Positions 33,663 to 43,514 of a stretch of 54,224 nucleotides of DNA are shown here, in pieces (the stretch's first letter is position 1; each line of letters begins with the position of its first letter). The translations under genes were made by a program, and so were the position numbers. This DNA is from Novosphingobium subterraneum. Lineage in GTDB: Bacteria; Pseudomonadota; Alphaproteobacteria; Sphingomonadales; Sphingomonadaceae. The notes under the pieces are model-generated. The model ran no database searches. It was not told where the DNA came from and was given only the letters and a program-made list of their open reading frames with translations. Location of the stretch: the NCBI RefSeq assembly GCF_000807925.1, contig NZ_JRVC01000028.1, forward strand, positions 1 through 54,224. The letters run 5' to 3'.

Positions 33663-36134
33663 ATGTCCAACACTTCCCTCGCCTTCGCATTCGATCCACC
33701 ATCTCCGCCGCTTGTCGTGACGGCAGCCAAAGCAATGGCGTTGCAATTGGCAGCAGGCAGCGCGCTTTCGCGCAGCGACATCAACCGCATCATGACGGAC
33801 CACTTCGGCGAAACCGATGCACTCGGGGCATGGTCAGTCCGTGATGCTCACGCTGCGCTCGAGCTGGCGCAGGTTCAACACCTGCAAGCATCAGATCAAG
33901 TCCAGCCCACGAGCCCGATCGACGAGGCGGAACAGTTCTTCTGCGGTCTCGATGCCCGAGTTCCGACCCAGACCAATCGCAGCGACGAGCAGATCGAATG
34001 GCAGCAATTCGCAACGCCGCCACGCCTCGCTTGGCTCGCTGCCCGGGCTTGCGCGCTGGGTGCCGACGAGCTTGTGCTCGAACCCTCGGCCGGAACGGGG
34101 ATGCTCGCGGTCTGGGCTGCCAAACCCGGCACTCGCCTTGCCCTCAACGAAATCTCGCCGCTTCGCCGCGACTGCCTGAGCGCCTTATTCCCTGCGGCCC
34201 GAGTGACCGGCCATGACGCCGAGCTGATCGACGAATTGCTCGATCCGGCCATCGTCCCCAGCGTCGTGCTGATGAACCCGCCGTATTCTCACGGGATCGA
34301 GCGGGGCCACGATGGTCGCACCGGGGCAAGGCATCTGCGATCGGCCTGGAACCGGCTTGCGCCCGGCGGGCGGCTTGTGGCGATCATGCCTGAATGGTTC
34401 GACTGCGTGCGGTTTTTGGCCGGGGCGAAAGGGCCAGTTTCGCTGAGGCTCAATGCCGCCGTCGAACGCGCATTCGTCAGGCAGGGCACTGGCATCACCA
34501 CGCGACTGCTGGTTTTCGATAAGGTTGAAGGCGCCAACGAGCGCGTCGCTATTCGTACAAACGCGTTCCGCCAGCTGGCCGATCTCGTCGATGCCTTGCC
34601 GGCTCGCGCCAGCCTTGAGGCTGCGCGCGAGAAATCCAGCCTTCCGGCTCGTTCGCCGCTCCTTTTGGTCGCCGCGCCGCGCAGGCCGCTGCCGATACCA
34701 ACAAGGATCACTCCTGCAGCCTCCGCCATCCAGCCGCTCAACTACGTGCCGCTTGCAACCCCTGCGCCGGTCGCCCCTCAGGTCGGCCACTATCTGCCCT
34801 ATCGCCCGAGCAGGATCGCCATCGATGGCGCGGCCGGGCATCCGACGCCGCTCGTCGAGTCCGTCGCCATGGGGTCGATCGCCGCTCCGATGCCTGACGC
34901 AGTGCCGCAGCTTCCTGAGGGGCTGATTGCCAAGGGACTGCTGTCGGCTGCCCAGGCAGAGACCCTGATCTACGCGGCAAGCGCCCATGCGCGCGATCTA
35001 CCCGGCCGGTTCGAGCCCGAGGACAAGGGCTGTTCGCTCAAGGCCTCGGCGGAAGGTCAGGTCTACCGACAGGGCTATTTCCTTGGGGACGGCACCGGCG
35101 CTGGTAAAGGACGCCAGGTCGCAAGCGTCATTCTCGATCGCTGGGTGCGCGGCGAGCGCCGCCATATCTGGATTTCGAAGAACGAGGCGCTGCTCGAAGA
35201 TGCCCGGCGCGACTGGGCCGCGCTCGGCGGTCTCCCGATCGACATTCAGCCGCTTGCTTCCTGGAAACTCGGCACCCCCATCGCCATGCGCGACGGGATT
35301 CTCTTCGTGACCTATCCGACGCTGCGTTCGGGCCGGAGCGACGCAACGCGGCTCGACCAGATCCTCGCCTGGGTCGGTGAAGACTTCGACGGCGTGATCG
35401 TGTTCGACGAAGCACATGCCATGGCAAATGCCGCTGGCGGCGAAGGATCGCGGGGTAAGGTCAAGGGCTCGGAGCAGGGCATTGCCGGGGTGCGTCTGCA
35501 GAACCTCCTACCTCGCGCACACGTGCTCTACGCCTCGGCCACCGGCGCATCCGACGTCAACAACCTGGCCTATGCCACGCGCCTTGGGCTCTGGGGTCCG
35601 GAGACCGCCTTCGCTAATCGCGAGGCTTTCGTTGCCGACATTCGCGACGGCGGCATCGCCGCGATGGAACTGGTCGCGCGGGATCTCAAGTCGCTCGGGC
35701 TCTACACAGCCCGGGCCCTTTCATTCGCCGGTGTCGAGTACGAGATCCTCGAGCATTGCCTGACCGAGGATCAGATCGCGGTCTACGATGCCTATGCCGA
35801 GGCCTGGGCGATTATCCACGCTAACCTGCGCGAAGCGCTGGAGGCCACGCGCATCGTCGACGGCGAAACCGGCGGGACGCTCAACTCGGGTGCCAAGTCC
35901 GCAGCGCTGTCGATCTTCGAGGGGACCAAGCAGCGCTTCTTCGCGCAGCTGCTTCTGTCGATGAAGCTCCCCAGCTTGCTGCCCGCGATCGATACGGCGA
36001 TCGCCGATGGGCATGCCGTTATCGTGCAACTCGTCTCGACGGCAGAGGCCATGCTCGACCGGCGACTGGCCGACCTGTCTGACGAGGAGCGCGAAGCTCT
36101 CGAGATCGACCTCTCCCCACGGGAATACGTGTAA
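33663..36134 (+). pseudogene. Strawberry notch-like methyltransferase/helicase, 5' part (interrupted)
   Basis: 823 codons. The N-terminal methyltransferase-like domain has LEPSAGTGMLAVWAA and VLMNPPYSHG (about 140-290). The helicase ATPase domain has the Walker A GDGTGAGKGRQ and the DEAH-like VFDEAHAMAN. At codon 823 (EYV) the frame runs into the RIT element and stops at once. The missing C-terminal half resumes in frame at 41275. This is a conjugative-element gene of unknown role, thought to act on DNA. Joined, the two parts would make 1413 residues. The fragment could still be translated as a truncated protein. Confidence 0.93.
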
Positions 36135-36160
36135 TGTTGAGCTCAACATTACACGTATTC
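36123..36160. repeat. 38-bp perfect palindrome at the RIT left end
   Basis: GAATACGTG plus ten bases mirrors exactly to end in CACGTATTC. The centre is GAGCTC. The left nine bases are the flanking host target, the middle 20 bases (36132-36151) are themselves a palindrome, and the right part is the start of the inverted repeat. Probably the recombination site of the element. Confidence 0.85.
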
Positions 36161-36239
36161 TTTGCAGTCGCAGTTTATGTCGAGCGTGGCGGCGGGAGGC
36201 GCAGGTTTCCTTCGATTTTCCATGATTTCACTCCAGATA
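36152..36239 (+). repeat. RIT left terminal inverted repeat
   Basis: 88 bp matching the reverse complement of 41187-41274 with three mismatches. It begins CACGTATTCTTTGCAGTCGC and ends ...TTTCACTCCAGATA. Sequence similarity stops abruptly after it. Confidence 0.95.
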
Positions 36240-36383
36240 GTTGCCTGGCAAGGTTGAATGCTGGGGCCGTTAGGATTGTCGGCACCGCTGGAATGGTGCA
36301 GGTTGTAGAAGATCCCCGAGGCAGTCGTTTCGTCGCTTTCAATCGAGGTCCCGAAGCAAGGCTGTCCGCCATGGAGATATGCC

Positions 36384-37688
36384 ATGCCGAGCAAACTGCC
36401 CAAGCGCCCCATTATCGTTTTTCTCGCAGGGATTTTTCTGGGCTTGCCCGGCATCGCAGGCGCAGTGACATTGACGTCATTAAAAGGCATGGATCTCGAA
36501 GGAAGCTATGGCTCGTATGCGCCGCGTGGCGATTGCTCCCGAGGGGCGAGCCTTGAGATCAACGAAACCGGTTTTACTTTCAAAGCGTCTGGTCAGACTG
36601 TAAAAAGCACCCGGTTTGAGTACGCGGCTTCGTTTCTTGGCCCGACCTATGAAGGCATTAGCGCGGTCTTTTTTCCTTTTCCTGTCAATGCCAACGATTT
36701 CGGACGCGTGATCTTGACGGTCAATGACGACGAAAAGCGAGGCGTAGTCCGCCTTGAAGCGGACGTCGTGCCGGGACAGCGCCTGGATCCGTTCAAGTCA
36801 GCGCTCGTGTCGCAATCCCCATTGCTCTTGTGCAAGGGGTCTGGGCCGGCATCTGCTGCTTCAAAAGCACAGCTGCAAGCAGGGCCAGTCTTGGGAAAAC
36901 CGACGCCGCTAACCTGGACCAATCTTGCCAGTTCCGTAGGGAAATTCCAAAGTGATTCCGATCCCAACGGAATAGATTTTTTGACAAGTGGTCCGATAGC
37001 TGACGCGATACGTTCGCGTTTGGGCCGCAAAAAAGACCTGCTGGCCAGCAATCTTTCGGCGATATCCGGTCTCCAACGACAAGGGTCTCTCTATTGGGTT
37101 ACGGGAAATGCGCCGCATCAAGGCGGTGTAGAGCAAGCCTATGTTTTGCTTGATGCAAATCGCCGTGCTGTTCAAATTGGCCTTTGGGAAAAGGGAAAGT
37201 TGACGGTCTATGCGCCTCAAGGAGGCCGCTTGCCCGTGCCCCAGGACATTGCTCGCCTGCTTATGGACAGCCCACCTGAGGACGCAGTGCCGCTGCCTGG
37301 GACTGCTTGGGAGGTCGTGCCGGTCCAAGGTCGCGCCCCAATGGCCTATGTCGATGTAGCTGCTTCGCCAAACATCAAGTCGTTTAGCCTGTTTTGTGAA
37401 GGCAACCGCCCCATGATGGCCATGCTCCTTAACAAGCCCGCGACGGTGCCGCGCGTTACGGTTACATGGAATTTTGCTGGTCGATTAATTGACATTCCGA
37501 CCGGTCGCGCGAACGCTCAGAGCACGTTTTGGCAAGCCAACCTCACTGGTTCCCAGCTCATTCCGATGCTTCTCCGTCAAAACGGTTCGGTTATGCTGCG
37601 CATCAACGGCCGCCTCGAAGGCGAAGCTTTGTTGGCGGGAGCGCCACTGGCGCTTCGGACTGCGATGCGGAGCTGTGTCAAATTTTGA
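36384..37688 (+). CDS. Exported protein of unknown function (RIT cargo)
   Basis: 434 residues. Cleavable signal peptide (PIIVFLAGIFLGLPGIAGA). I recognise no domain. The first ~110 mature residues look beta-rich (LEGSYGSYAPRGDCSRGASLEINETGFTFKA). A middle region reads GSLYWVTGNAPHQGGVEQAYVLLDANRRAVQIGLWEKG, which recalls inhibitor/lysozyme-binding folds only loosely. A C-terminal section has Trp/Cys residues (FSLFCEG...SCVKF). Composition is lower in GC than the recombinases and host genes. It is the only non-recombinase gene inside the RIT and overlaps the last recombinase gene by 11 bp tail to tail. Confidence 0.75.
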   Translation: MPSKLPKRPIIVFLAGIFLGLPGIAGAVTLTSLKGMDLEGSYGSYAPRGDCSRGASLEINETGFTFKASGQTVKSTRFEYAASFLGPTYEGISAVFFPFPVNANDFGRVILTVNDDEKRGVVRLEADVVPGQRLDPFKSALVSQSPLLLCKGSGPASAASKAQLQAGPVLGKPTPLTWTNLASSVGKFQSDSDPNGIDFLTSGPIADAIRSRLGRKKDLLASNLSAISGLQRQGSLYWVTGNAPHQGGVEQAYVLLDANRRAVQIGLWEKGKLTVYAPQGGRLPVPQDIARLLMDSPPEDAVPLPGTAWEVVPVQGRAPMAYVDVAASPNIKSFSLFCEGNRPMMAMLLNKPATVPRVTVTWNFAGRLIDIPTGRANAQSTFWQANLTGSQLIPMLLRQNGSVMLRINGRLEGEALLAGAPLALRTAMRSCVKF

Positions 37689-38694
37689 CATGACCTCCTG
37701 CACGTATTTCCTGAAGCATTGATAGTAGATCGTCGCTTTGCGGCTTGAAGCGCCCGGGCCTGATGGCAGGGGCGCCGTGCGCCGCGAGAATTTGCAGCTT
37801 TTCCTCGGGATCGGCGCGCAAATAGGTCTCGGTGCTCTGGATGCTGGCATGCCCGAGCCATAATGCGACCTTGCGAATGTCCCCGGTCGCCGCGAGCGTG
37901 TGCATTGCGCAGGAATGGCGCAGCACGTGCGGTGTTACGCGCTTTCCAAGGATCGACGGCTGCTTCTCTGCCGCGGTCTTGACGTGCTCGGCCAAACGGA
38001 ACGCAAATCCGTCGCGGGTCATGGGTTGCCCGCTGGCATTTAGGAATATCTCGGCAGCTTGCGCATCGGGGCGGGTCGCAAGCCACGCGCGCAATGCGAA
38101 CTGAGTCTCCTTCCAGAGCGGGAGGACCCGTTCACGCCGACCCTTGCCCATGATGTGCACGGTGGACAGGGAGCGGTCCGGGAAATCGCGCAGTTGTAGC
38201 GTTACAAGTTCCGACACCCTCAGCCCGCCAGCATAGGCCAGATGCAGCATTGCGCGATCGCGGGTGCCAAGGCGTGTCCGGGGATCCGGGGCGTCGAGCA
38301 AAGCCTTGATCTCTGCCCGGTCAAGGTAGTCGATCAGCGCCTTGTCGGTCTTCTTGGTAGGGATTGATCTGACGCGAAGGGCCTGATCCAGGCAGGCCGG
38401 AATACGATACTCGATGTAGCGGAAGAAGGACCGGATCGCGGCGAGCCTGCCATTGCGGGTCCGAACACAGCTGCCGCGACCGTTCTCGACATGGTCAAGG
38501 AAAGCCATGATCATGTCGGTGCCGAGATCCTCGATCTCGAGATCGGTCGGCCGACGCTTCAGCCGATCGGCAGCGAACTGGACCAGGAGGACGAAGCAGT
38601 TGGCATAGGTCTTCACCGTGTGCGGACTGACAGCACGTTCGCGCGGCAGATGTTCACGCAGGTAGGTTGAGAGATGCGGAGCGAGAGCCGTCAT
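37678..38694 (-). CDS. RIT tyrosine recombinase, third gene
   Basis: 338 residues from the ATG at 38694 (MTALAPHLSTYLREHLP); it overlaps the previous gene's stop by ATGA. Core-binding domain first, then a catalytic domain with Arg in YAGGLRVSELVTL, the HxxR box in TPHVLRHSCAMH, His in WLGHASIQSTETYL, and Tyr therein. All catalytic residues appear intact. Predicted to act jointly with the other two recombinases. Confidence 0.92.
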   Translation of the reverse strand: MTALAPHLSTYLREHLPRERAVSPHTVKTYANCFVLLVQFAADRLKRRPTDLEIEDLGTDMIMAFLDHVENGRGSCVRTRNGRLAAIRSFFRYIEYRIPACLDQALRVRSIPTKKTDKALIDYLDRAEIKALLDAPDPRTRLGTRDRAMLHLAYAGGLRVSELVTLQLRDFPDRSLSTVHIMGKGRRERVLPLWKETQFALRAWLATRPDAQAAEIFLNASGQPMTRDGFAFRLAEHVKTAAEKQPSILGKRVTPHVLRHSCAMHTLAATGDIRKVALWLGHASIQSTETYLRADPEEKLQILAAHGAPAIRPGRFKPQSDDLLSMLQEIRAGGHVKI

Positions 38695-39605
38695 GCCGTT
38701 TCTCCCAGGTAAAGTTGCTCGCTGGCGGCAGCGATATCGCGCAGCAGCACCGGAGTGGCCTCGAGATACCAATAGGAGTTGGCGACCGACGCATGCCCCA
38801 GATAGACGCTGAGTCCGGCCATGTGGTGTGCGATGGCTTCCCTGTCGTGCGGACAGGACTCAAGGGAACGCACGGCGAAAGTGTGCCGCAGGTCGTGTAA
38901 CCGCATCCCGGCCGTTCCGGTCGGTCCGCGGTATCCGAGCTGCCGAGCCAGCCTGACGAATACCACGTGGGCGCGCACCTTGTGTGGTGCTCTCCCCCGA
39001 ATGGTCACGAACAGGTCATTGCCCGTGGCACCAAGCCTTGCTCGGGCGGCGAGATATGCTTCGAGCGCCTGACGGGTCGATTGCTGCAGGGTAATCAGCC
39101 GCTGCTTGCCGAACTTGCCGTTGCGGACGATCAGGCCATCCTCGACCAGATCGTTGCATTGAAGAGCGAGGGCCTCGGAAACCCGGAGACCTGTCGCCGC
39201 CAGCAGGCCGAACAGATAATGGTACGTGTATGGGCTGATCGTGCCTTTGGGTGGCACGTCCAATGCCGCCGCCATGATCGCCCGGACCTGTTCCGGCTCG
39301 ATGATGGTCGGGGTCGGGCGTGGCCGCTTGCCCCGACCGAAGACGCCGGCAGGCGGAACCTCGTGAGCTGGATCCTCAGCATGAGCGAAAAGGCTGAAGT
39401 TGCGCGCGGCGTCGAACCTATGGCGGGCCACGTTCTGCGAGCTTGCCGTGTGGCACCAGTCGTAGATGCGCTGCACTTGGGTGTGCCGGTCACCGGCGCG
39501 GACCGCGAAATCGGCGTATTGGCGCAGCAAGCGTTCCTGTTCGGAGAACTTCCGTCCCAAGCTGCGATGGAGCGAGACGTATCTGGAAATGTGCATGTTC
39601 AGCAT
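38691..39605 (-). CDS. RIT tyrosine recombinase, middle gene
   Basis: 304 residues from the ATG at 39605 (MLNMHISRYVSLHRSLG), overlapping the first gene's stop by 7 bp. Catalytic features are Arg in LLAATGLRVSEALALQ, HDLRHTFAVRSL, and LGHASVANSYWYLEATP, where Tyr is available. This is the shortest member of the trio and the one with a Lys/Arg-rich central strand (RNGKFGKQRLITL). Confidence 0.92.
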   Translation of the reverse strand: MLNMHISRYVSLHRSLGRKFSEQERLLRQYADFAVRAGDRHTQVQRIYDWCHTASSQNVARHRFDAARNFSLFAHAEDPAHEVPPAGVFGRGKRPRPTPTIIEPEQVRAIMAAALDVPPKGTISPYTYHYLFGLLAATGLRVSEALALQCNDLVEDGLIVRNGKFGKQRLITLQQSTRQALEAYLAARARLGATGNDLFVTIRGRAPHKVRAHVVFVRLARQLGYRGPTGTAGMRLHDLRHTFAVRSLESCPHDREAIAHHMAGLSVYLGHASVANSYWYLEATPVLLRDIAAASEQLYLGETA

Positions 39606-41146
39606 GACGGCTCTCCCGGCCACGGCTGCGCGATCTTCATGAGCATCGGCAGATCGACCTTGGCGTAGATGGCAGTGGTCTCAGGCGAGCTGTGACGCAG
39701 GATGGTCCCAACGGACTCCAGGCCTGCGCCCGCTCGCAGCAGGTTGGTGGCAAGCGAATGCCGGAATATGTGCGACCCTGTCGGCACTCCTTCGATCCCA
39801 CCGCGGTCGCACGTACGAGCGACGATGCCGGCGATCTCGGCGGAAGAGCGGAATGGCCGAAACGGTGCTTGTGCACGCAGGAACAGATGCTCTTCGGCGG
39901 TCTTCGGGCGGGCTGCCGCAAGATATGCCAGGATCGCGTCGCCGACATCCTGCGGCAACGGCAGACGGTCCGGTCGACGCGTCTTGCCCTTGACCGTCAA
40001 ATGGCCGGATCGCCAATCGATGTCGTTGAGACGCATGTCCTGAATATCGGCAGCCCGCAGGCCGAGCCTGGCGAGCAGGAGAATGATGGCCTTGTCCCGG
40101 ACTTCCACCGGACGACCTGTCGGACAGGCCGCAATGATCCTCTCGATCGTATCCGGATCGACGTGGCGGGGCAGCGTCGATAGGCGGTAGCGTTGCACCG
40201 ATGGGACCGCATACAACAATGCAGGCCGACACTTGCCTTGCACGACCAGAAACCGAATGTAGCTCCTCATAATCGTGACGAGCAGCGATGCCGAGCCCGG
40301 CGTCTCCTTGCTTCGTCGTTGGAATGCGCTCCTGAGCGCGGTGGCATCCCACTGCGAAGGCTCGCCCAGCATCGGCATGAGTCGTCTGATATCGGTCCGA
40401 TAGCGCCGGATAGTCTCGTCCGTGGCGCCGCGATGTCGCTTGAGCCATGCCAGGTAAGCCGACATGTGCGGGTCATCGTTGGCCACCGGTTCAACCGACG
40501 GGATGACACCCCGACCGCGCAGGAACTCGACGAAGTGCCGTGCGCATCGCCGCCGCCGCTTGGTGCCCGTGGCGACCAGCTTGCCCCGTTTGCGCCAGAC
40601 CGGGCATCGGCAATCATGCGCGGCGTACTGGTCGATGATCGTGTCGTCGATCTCGATCCATTGGCGCCGCGCCATGCGAAGCCAGGCCACGAAATGCTCG
40701 GCCTCGGATCGATAGGCCTGCGCCGGGCCGTCGGCGAGTTGCAGGCGATCGATCGCATCGGAATAGTCAGCGAGGTGCCGTGGCAAATCGTCGATCCCGT
40801 CGTCGACTTCGACGTAGCCCTGATCCTCCAGGAAGCGGACGAAGCGCCTGACCCTTGCTGCTTGGTCAGCCTTGTAGTGCGCTTGCTGTGCCGAATACCG
40901 GTGGCACCGGCACCGGTGCTTCTCGAACCGCCGGACAGCCTGATCGTCGATGGTGCGGATCGCGATCCCGTGCAGGTCCAGCCAATGCAGGAAATGGCGG
41001 ACTGCCGCGCCAAACAGAACCGCACAGCCTGACTTCTCGTCGAGCGACAGAAAGGAGAGGAATGTGGTGAGAAGGGTGCCGTGACTGGGCGGGTCTTCGA
41101 CCCGGAGCGGGGCAGCTCGAAACGGCAATGATGATCTTGTTCGCAT
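39599..41146 (-). CDS. RIT tyrosine recombinase, first gene
   Basis: 515 residues, the longest of the trio. An extra N-terminal region of ~200 residues with Cys/His clusters (FEKHRCRCHRYSAQQAH and AAHDCRCPVWRKRG) suggests one or two zinc-like modules. The recombinase domain has Arg in LLARLGLRAADIQDM, GSHIFRHSLATNLLR, and LRHSSPETTAIYAKV with the Tyr. It begins 41 bp inside the right inverted repeat and is transcribed away from it. The three genes overlap, as is typical of RIT elements. Confidence 0.93.
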   Translation of the reverse strand: MRTRSSLPFRAAPLRVEDPPSHGTLLTTFLSFLSLDEKSGCAVLFGAAVRHFLHWLDLHGIAIRTIDDQAVRRFEKHRCRCHRYSAQQAHYKADQAARVRRFVRFLEDQGYVEVDDGIDDLPRHLADYSDAIDRLQLADGPAQAYRSEAEHFVAWLRMARRQWIEIDDTIIDQYAAHDCRCPVWRKRGKLVATGTKRRRRCARHFVEFLRGRGVIPSVEPVANDDPHMSAYLAWLKRHRGATDETIRRYRTDIRRLMPMLGEPSQWDATALRSAFQRRSKETPGSASLLVTIMRSYIRFLVVQGKCRPALLYAVPSVQRYRLSTLPRHVDPDTIERIIAACPTGRPVEVRDKAIILLLARLGLRAADIQDMRLNDIDWRSGHLTVKGKTRRPDRLPLPQDVGDAILAYLAAARPKTAEEHLFLRAQAPFRPFRSSAEIAGIVARTCDRGGIEGVPTGSHIFRHSLATNLLRAGAGLESVGTILRHSSPETTAIYAKVDLPMLMKIAQPWPGEPSC

Positions 41147-41186
41147 GTTGGTTCCTTCGACTTGCTGAGGTCGAGGGAACCGTAAT

Positions 41187-41274
41187 TATCTGGAGTGAAA
41201 TCATGGAAAACCGATGGAAACCTGCGCCTCCCGCCACCACGCTCGACATAAACTGCGACTGCAAAGAATACGTG
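41187..41274 (-). repeat. RIT right terminal inverted repeat
   Basis: Partner of 36152-36239 (85 of 88 identical after reverse complement). It ends in GAATACGTG, after which the host gene resumes in frame. The repeat is open in the frame of the downstream fragment, so an ATG at 41202 (MENRWKPA) could start an aberrant protein. Confidence 0.95.
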
Positions 41275-43047
41275 ATCGACTACCTCGCCAAGAGCTTTCC
41301 TGTTCGTTTGATGGCGGTGTTCACCGACGAAAATGGCAGCCCTCGCTCCGAGCCGATGAGCGATGAGAACGGCGCACCTGTACTGTGCCGCTCCGCGCTG
41401 GCCGCGCGCGACCGGATGATCGAGCAGCTCTGTGCATTGCCGCCGATTGCCACAGCCCTCGATGCCATCATCGAACGCTTCGGGGTCGACCAGGTGGCGG
41501 AAGTCACTGGCCGCACGCGCCGGCTCATCGTTGGGCGCGACGGTCGTCAGAAACTCCAATCCCGGTCGCCCCGCGCCAACGTCGCTGAGACCCAGGCGTT
41601 TATGGACGGTGCCAAGCGTATCCTGGTGTTCTCCGATGCCGGGGGAACCGGGCGCAGCTACCATGCCGATCTGGCCGCGAAGAACCAGGCCCGCCGCGTA
41701 CACTTCCTGCTCGAGCCGGGCTGGCGGGCTGACGCCGCAATCCAGGGGCTTGGCCGCACCAATCGCACCAATCAAGCATCGGCCCCGCTGTTCAGGCCCG
41801 TGACGACAGATGTGCGCGGCGAGCGCCGGTTCATCTCAACGATCGCGCGGCGTCTGGACAGTCTTGGCGCTCTGACGCGCGGGCAGCGCCAGACTGGCGG
41901 CCAGAACCTGTTCGATCCGGCCGACAATCTCGAAAGCATCTATGCCAAGGAGGCGCTTCATCGCTGGTTCGGCCTGTTGTTCACGGGAAAGCTCGAAGCG
42001 GTAAGCCTCGGACGCTTTCAGGAGCTGACGGGCCTTCGGATCGAAGCACCCGACGGTTCAATGGTCGATGACCTGCCGTCGATCCAGCGTTGGCTCAATC
42101 GCATCCTTGCACTTCCTATCGCCCTGCAGAACGCCATCTTCGACGAGTTCATGGGTCTGGTCGAAGCGCGCATCGATGCCGCCCGGCAGGCCGGCACAAT
42201 CGATCTCGGCCTCGAGACGATCGCAGTCGAGGACTTCGCGGTCCTGTCGGACACGTTGCTGCGCACCGATCCGGCATCGGGCGCGACCACCCATCTGCTG
42301 GAACTGGAAATTGCCCGAGCCCTGAAGCCGCTCACGCTGAAGCGGCTCGAGGAGCTTCACGGCCTTAATGGCCAGCGACAGCGGCCGGTTCGGAACGCCC
42401 GCTCAAGTCGGGTCGCCTTGCTTGTGCCCGCCCGAAGCATCCTTGCCGATGACGGTACGCGCGTGGCCCGCTTCGAATTGCTGCGTCCGCTCAAGCGCAG
42501 TCACATCACCGAGGATCAGCTGGCGGAAAGCAGCTGGGAGGACATTGCCATCGGCGCTTTCCGCGAGGCGTGGGCCGCCGAGGTGGAAGAGGCGAGGACG
42601 AGCCACAAGCGCGAGCGCCTCTATCTGGCGACCGGTCTCCTGCTTCCGGTCTGGGACAAGCTCCCTTCGGATTTCGTGAGGGTGAGCCGCATCTCGGCAG
42701 CAGATGGCCGTTCGCTCCTCGGCCGCGAGGTTCCCGCCCATTGTGTGCCCGAACTGTGCCGAGCGCTGGGTCTGGAACGCGAGCAAACGCTGTCCGCCGA
42801 TGACATTGTCCAAACCGTCCTCGCGACGGGCCGGGCCATGGAATTTGCGGGACGCGAGCAGCTCATGGTCAAACGCAGCCTGGTCAATGGCTCACAGCGA
42901 ATTGAGCTCACCGGTTGGAGCGTAGCCCGCCTCGACTGGTACAAGGCCCAAGGCTGCTTCACCGAGATCATCCGCTACCAGACCCGGCTTTTCGTGCCGA
43001 TCGAAGGCGCAGCGAGCGTGATTGCCAGACTGGCATCATCGGCATAG
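41275..43047 (+). pseudogene. Strawberry notch-like protein, 3' part (interrupted)
   Basis: The remaining 590 codons: IDYLAKSFPVRLMAVF leads into the helicase C-terminal lobe, with GGTGRSYHADLAAKNQ and the motif VI-like GWRADAAIQGLGRTNRTNQASAP. A long C-terminal domain with no recognised family follows (to SVIARLASSA). The frame and amino-acid sense continue exactly from codon 823 of the 5' part. Without the N-terminal ATPase lobe it cannot be an active helicase. Confidence 0.93.
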
Positions 43048-43058
43048 TTTCTTGCCAA

Positions 43059-43094
43059 ATGGCATTGGTTATCGTATATGATGCCATATGGAGA
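43059..43094 (+). promoter_or_regulatory. Putative operator/promoter of the Xre-RES toxin-antitoxin pair
   Basis: ATGGCAT (43059-43065) and ATGCCAT (43081-43087) form an inverted repeat around an AT-rich block containing TATCGTATAT. This placing is typical of an autoregulated antitoxin promoter. RBS GGAGA lies at 43090-43094. Confidence 0.55.
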
Positions 43095-43100
43095 AATGCC

Positions 43101-43514
43101 ATGCTGGCTCTGCAACCCGTTGATACTGCCGTTACCGCGTTCCGGCCCGATCCGATTACCCAGGGCGAGGCAGCGGCCATGTTCCGGGCAGTCCTCAATC
43201 TGTTCGGCAAATGGGAACTGACCGACGAGCAGGCAGCAACGCTGCTCGACATGCCGGTTCGATCCTATCGGCGATGGAAGGCGGAAGGCCCCGGGCGCAT
43301 CTCGCGCGATGGGCGCGCGCGTCTTTCCAACCTCATGGGGATCCACAAGGCGCTTCGCATCATCTTCTCGGAGGCGACCCGCGGGTACACCTGGATCAAG
43401 GCAGCGAATGAAGCGTTTGGCGGAGCCAGTGCGCTCGACGTGATGCTGGGAGGTGAGCTTACCGACATCATGCGGGTGCGTCGCTACCTCGACGCCGAGC
43501 GCGGTGGCTGGTGA
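43101..43514 (+). CDS. Xre/MbcA/ParS-type antitoxin
   Basis: 137 residues. The N-terminal helix-turn-helix-like half has WELTDEQAATLLDMPVRSYRRWKAEG, and the C-terminal DUF2384 toxin-binding half is LMGIHKALRIIF...ANEAFGGASALDVMLGGELTDIMRVRRYLDAERGGW. The start at 43101 has RBS GGAGA upstream; the more distal Met (43059) lies inside the operator. It should bind both the RES toxin and its own promoter. Its stop overlaps the toxin's GTG. Confidence 0.93.
   Translation: MLALQPVDTAVTAFRPDPITQGEAAAMFRAVLNLFGKWELTDEQAATLLDMPVRSYRRWKAEGPGRISRDGRARLSNLMGIHKALRIIFSEATRGYTWIKAANEAFGGASALDVMLGGELTDIMRVRRYLDAERGGW

Larger units (their letters stand above)
36132..41274 (+). mobile_element. RIT (recombinase in trio) element with cargo
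   Basis: About 5.1 kb bounded by 88-bp inverted repeats and carrying three overlapping tyrosine recombinase genes on the minus strand plus an exported-protein gene. The 9-mer GAATACGTG occurs on both sides (36123-36131 and 41266-41274). Removing the element between them restores the strawberry notch frame (...CGG GAA TAC GTG ATC GAC...). RIT elements usually carry only the three recombinase genes. The element could equally be drawn from the left copy of the 9-mer. Confidence 0.9.

Noticed and set aside
36123..36131. GAATACGTG as a classical target-site duplication
   Set aside because: Tyrosine recombinases do not normally duplicate the target; the 9-mer is also the element end, so identity-based recombination fits better.
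40267..41775. Long antisense frame spanning the RIT right end into the helicase
   Set aside because: It crosses the insertion boundary and overlaps the genuine recombinase; no family similarity.
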